From NCBI GenBank assembly GCA_030754715.1, contig JASLZV010000094.1, positions 1-6,992 on the forward strand: a stretch of 6,992 bases of DNA, read 5' to 3'. Source of the stretch: Phycisphaerae bacterium (GTDB taxonomy: Bacteria > Planctomycetota > Phycisphaerae > SM23-33). Below are positions 5,636 to 6,992 of this stretch, one piece after another (position 1 is the stretch's first letter; each line of letters starts with the position of its first letter). Position numbers and translations under genes: made by a program. The notes below the pieces were generated by a model that was not told the DNA's origin, searched no databases, and was given only the letters and a program-made list of their open reading frames with translations.

Positions 5636-5706
5636 AGCCGGTGGCGGAAATTGGAGTCAGGCGTGTGAGGATAGCCAATCGCCGGTTAAGAAGGACATAA
5701 CACCAG

Positions 5707-6992
5707 GTGGCCAGCGAGCCTTCCAAACAAACCGCCGCCAAGGCGGTAGGGCTGCAGCCCGGCACAAAGATCGGCAAGTACGAGGTAATCTCGCGGCTTG
5801 CCATTGGCGGCCAAGCGATTATCTACAAGTGTCGCGACCCAGTACTGGGACGTGACGTGGCGATAAAGCAGATTTCCACGCACCTGGCCGAAGACACCGG
5901 GTTTCTGGAGCGGTTCCGCGCCGAGGCACAGGTATTGGCCCGCCTGGGGTCTGAGCAGCCGGAAGTTGTTATTGTTCATGATCTGGTGGAGGACGCCCAG
6001 GGTCTGTTCATTGTTATGGAATACGTGTCGGGCACCAGCCTGGAGACGACGCTGCGCGACAACCCCGGTTCGGTGGAACTCAAGGCGACGCTGCAGATTC
6101 TCTGGCGTCTTTGTGCTGCTCTTCACTCGGTTCACGCGGCCGGCATAATCCACCGCGACATCAAGCCCAGCAACATCATTATCACCGAAGGCCTGCGCCC
6201 GAAGATTACCGACTTCGGAGTGGCGGCCACCTCCTCGAGCCAGGCGTCAATGGTGCTGGGCACCACCAAGTATATGGCCCCGGAATTGTTCGGAGGTGGG
6301 CCGGTGAGCGGGCGTGCCGACATGTACTCGCTGGGCTTCGTCGCCTATGAAATGCTCATTGGGCGTGAGAAGTTCAATGAGATATTCGCCGACATCGTCC
6401 GCGACCGCCACGCCGAGTCGTTGAGGTGGATGAAGTGGCACAGCAACAATCAGGTAGTTGCTCCGCCACTGCACGAGATAAATCCGATTGTCCCGGCGTC
6501 GCTGTCGAGCATTGTGGCGAGGATGACGGCTAAGGATCCGGGAGATCGCTTTGAGAGCATGGAATCATTGGGGCGGGCGATCAAAAGGAGCTTTTCCGCA
6601 CGTGTTAGAGGGGGCGGCGTGGTGTCTGTCGCTGCCCCGTTCGGGGGCGAGGCCGAAATAGACGACGACCAGGCTGGAGAACTCGTGGTTCCTATGGAAG
6701 GCCCGGAAGAAAATATCACCGCGCCGATCCCCAGACGTAAGTTGAGCACGCGGGCCAAAGTGATTCTGGGCGCCGCTGCTTTGGCGATCCTTGTCGGAGG
6801 GCTTCTGGCCACGCTGATCGTGGTCAGGCGGCGGGCCATACAGGCTCGCGAGGGCGCCGAGACGGCCTACAAGGACGCCCGCGGGGTTTTTGACGAAGCC
6901 AGGGACTACGACAATGCGATGAAGGCCTTTGTCGCGCTTCGGAAGGGCTTTCCCGAATCGATCCACGCAGACCAGGCGTCGGTATTTATCTA
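5707..6992 (+). CDS. Transmembrane Hanks-type Ser/Thr protein kinase with TPR-like tail (3' end beyond window)
   Basis: This is a PknB-like eukaryotic-type kinase. Of the open frame, 428 codons are visible and no stop is reached. Kinase domain landmarks are the glycine loop LAIGGQAIIYK (31-41), VAIK with K54, alpha-C E73, HRDIKPSN (149-156) with D151 as catalytic base, DFG with D169, an activation loop rich in Ser/Thr (TSSSSQAS, 175-181), APE at 191-193, D205 and R281. All catalytic residues are intact, so it should be active. An acidic linker (about 291-348) leads to one transmembrane helix at 352-373 closed by RRR. A predicted extracytoplasmic helical region follows, with a TPR-like unit (DYDNAMKAFVALRKGFPES, 400-418). 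The start is GTG 5707: a TAA lies three codons upstream, no later ATG, GTG or TTG precedes the kinase domain, and AAGGA sits 11 nt before it. It is 71 bp behind the TadE-like gene and probably co-transcribed. It may regulate pilus assembly or adhesion, which is inference from position. Confidence 0.93.
   Translation, partial: MASEPSKQTAAKAVGLQPGTKIGKYEVISRLAIGGQAIIYKCRDPVLGRDVAIKQISTHLAEDTGFLERFRAEAQVLARLGSEQPEVVIVHDLVEDAQGLFIVMEYVSGTSLETTLRDNPGSVELKATLQILWRLCAALHSVHAAGIIHRDIKPSNIIITEGLRPKITDFGVAATSSSQASMVLGTTKYMAPELFGGGPVSGRADMYSLGFVAYEMLIGREKFNEIFADIVRDRHAESLRWMKWHSNNQVVAPPLHEINPIVPASLSSIVARMTAKDPGDRFESMESLGRAIKRSFSARVRGGGVVSVAAPFGGEAEIDDDQAGELVVPMEGPEENITAPIPRRKLSTRAKVILGAAALAILVGGLLATLIVVRRRAIQAREGAETAYKDARGVFDEARDYDNAMKAFVALRKGFPESIHADQASVFI

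Noticed and set aside
5367..5855. 162-codon plus-strand frame bridging the TadE-like and kinase genes
   Set aside because: It is an out-of-frame shadow of both genes. It would overlap the kinase glycine loop and has no domain signature.
1..6992. CRISPR arrays, tRNA or rRNA genes, insertion sequences
   Set aside because: No regularly spaced repeats, cloverleaf-like segments, ribosomal RNA motifs, transposase frames or terminal inverted repeats were seen on either strand.

Overview
The window is a high-GC bacterial fragment with protein-coding genes packed end to end. It most resembles Planctomycetota: there is a membrane-anchored Hanks-type Ser/Thr kinase with a TPR-like tail, a Tad-type pilus locus, and a Gfo/Idh/MocA oxidoreductase, a family that is greatly expanded in that phylum. 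This assignment is inferred from gene content and was not tested against any database. Deltaproteobacterial or related lineages remain possible.

Left part (1-2161). The 3' three quarters of a class III (glutamate-1-semialdehyde-aminomutase-like) PLP aminotransferase reads rightward. It faces a complete Gfo/Idh/MocA NAD(P)-dependent oxidoreductase that reads leftward, with only 46 bp between the two stops. This pair is common at the edge of surface-glycan or modified-sugar clusters, so the window probably starts at the end of such a cluster. Sampled stretches of the oxidoreductase are near 50% GC, against about 65-75% in sampled stretches of the pilus genes.

Middle (2162-2448). A 287-bp divergent intergenic region holds candidate promoters in both directions, two pairs of short direct repeats, a tandem heptamer, two small hairpins, and a near-perfect Shine-Dalgarno sequence in front of a four-codon mini-ORF.

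Right part (2449-6992). A co-directional run of six genes has gaps of 14 to 71 bp. They are a CpaF/TadA secretion ATPase, a very short pilin-like protein with Glu-Trp at +5/+6, a canonical Flp pilin, a CpaA/TadV prepilin peptidase, a TadE-like pseudopilin carrying an unusual two-helix N-terminal extension, and a transmembrane Ser/Thr kinase cut by the window end. The expected logic is that CpaA cleaves three substrates at Gly before x-x-x-x-Glu, and CpaF powers their assembly. The kinase may sense the envelope or pilus state and signal inward. TadB, TadC, TadZ, the RcpA/CpaC secretin and RcpC/CpaB are absent from the part seen, so this is either a split Tad locus or a variant assembly system.
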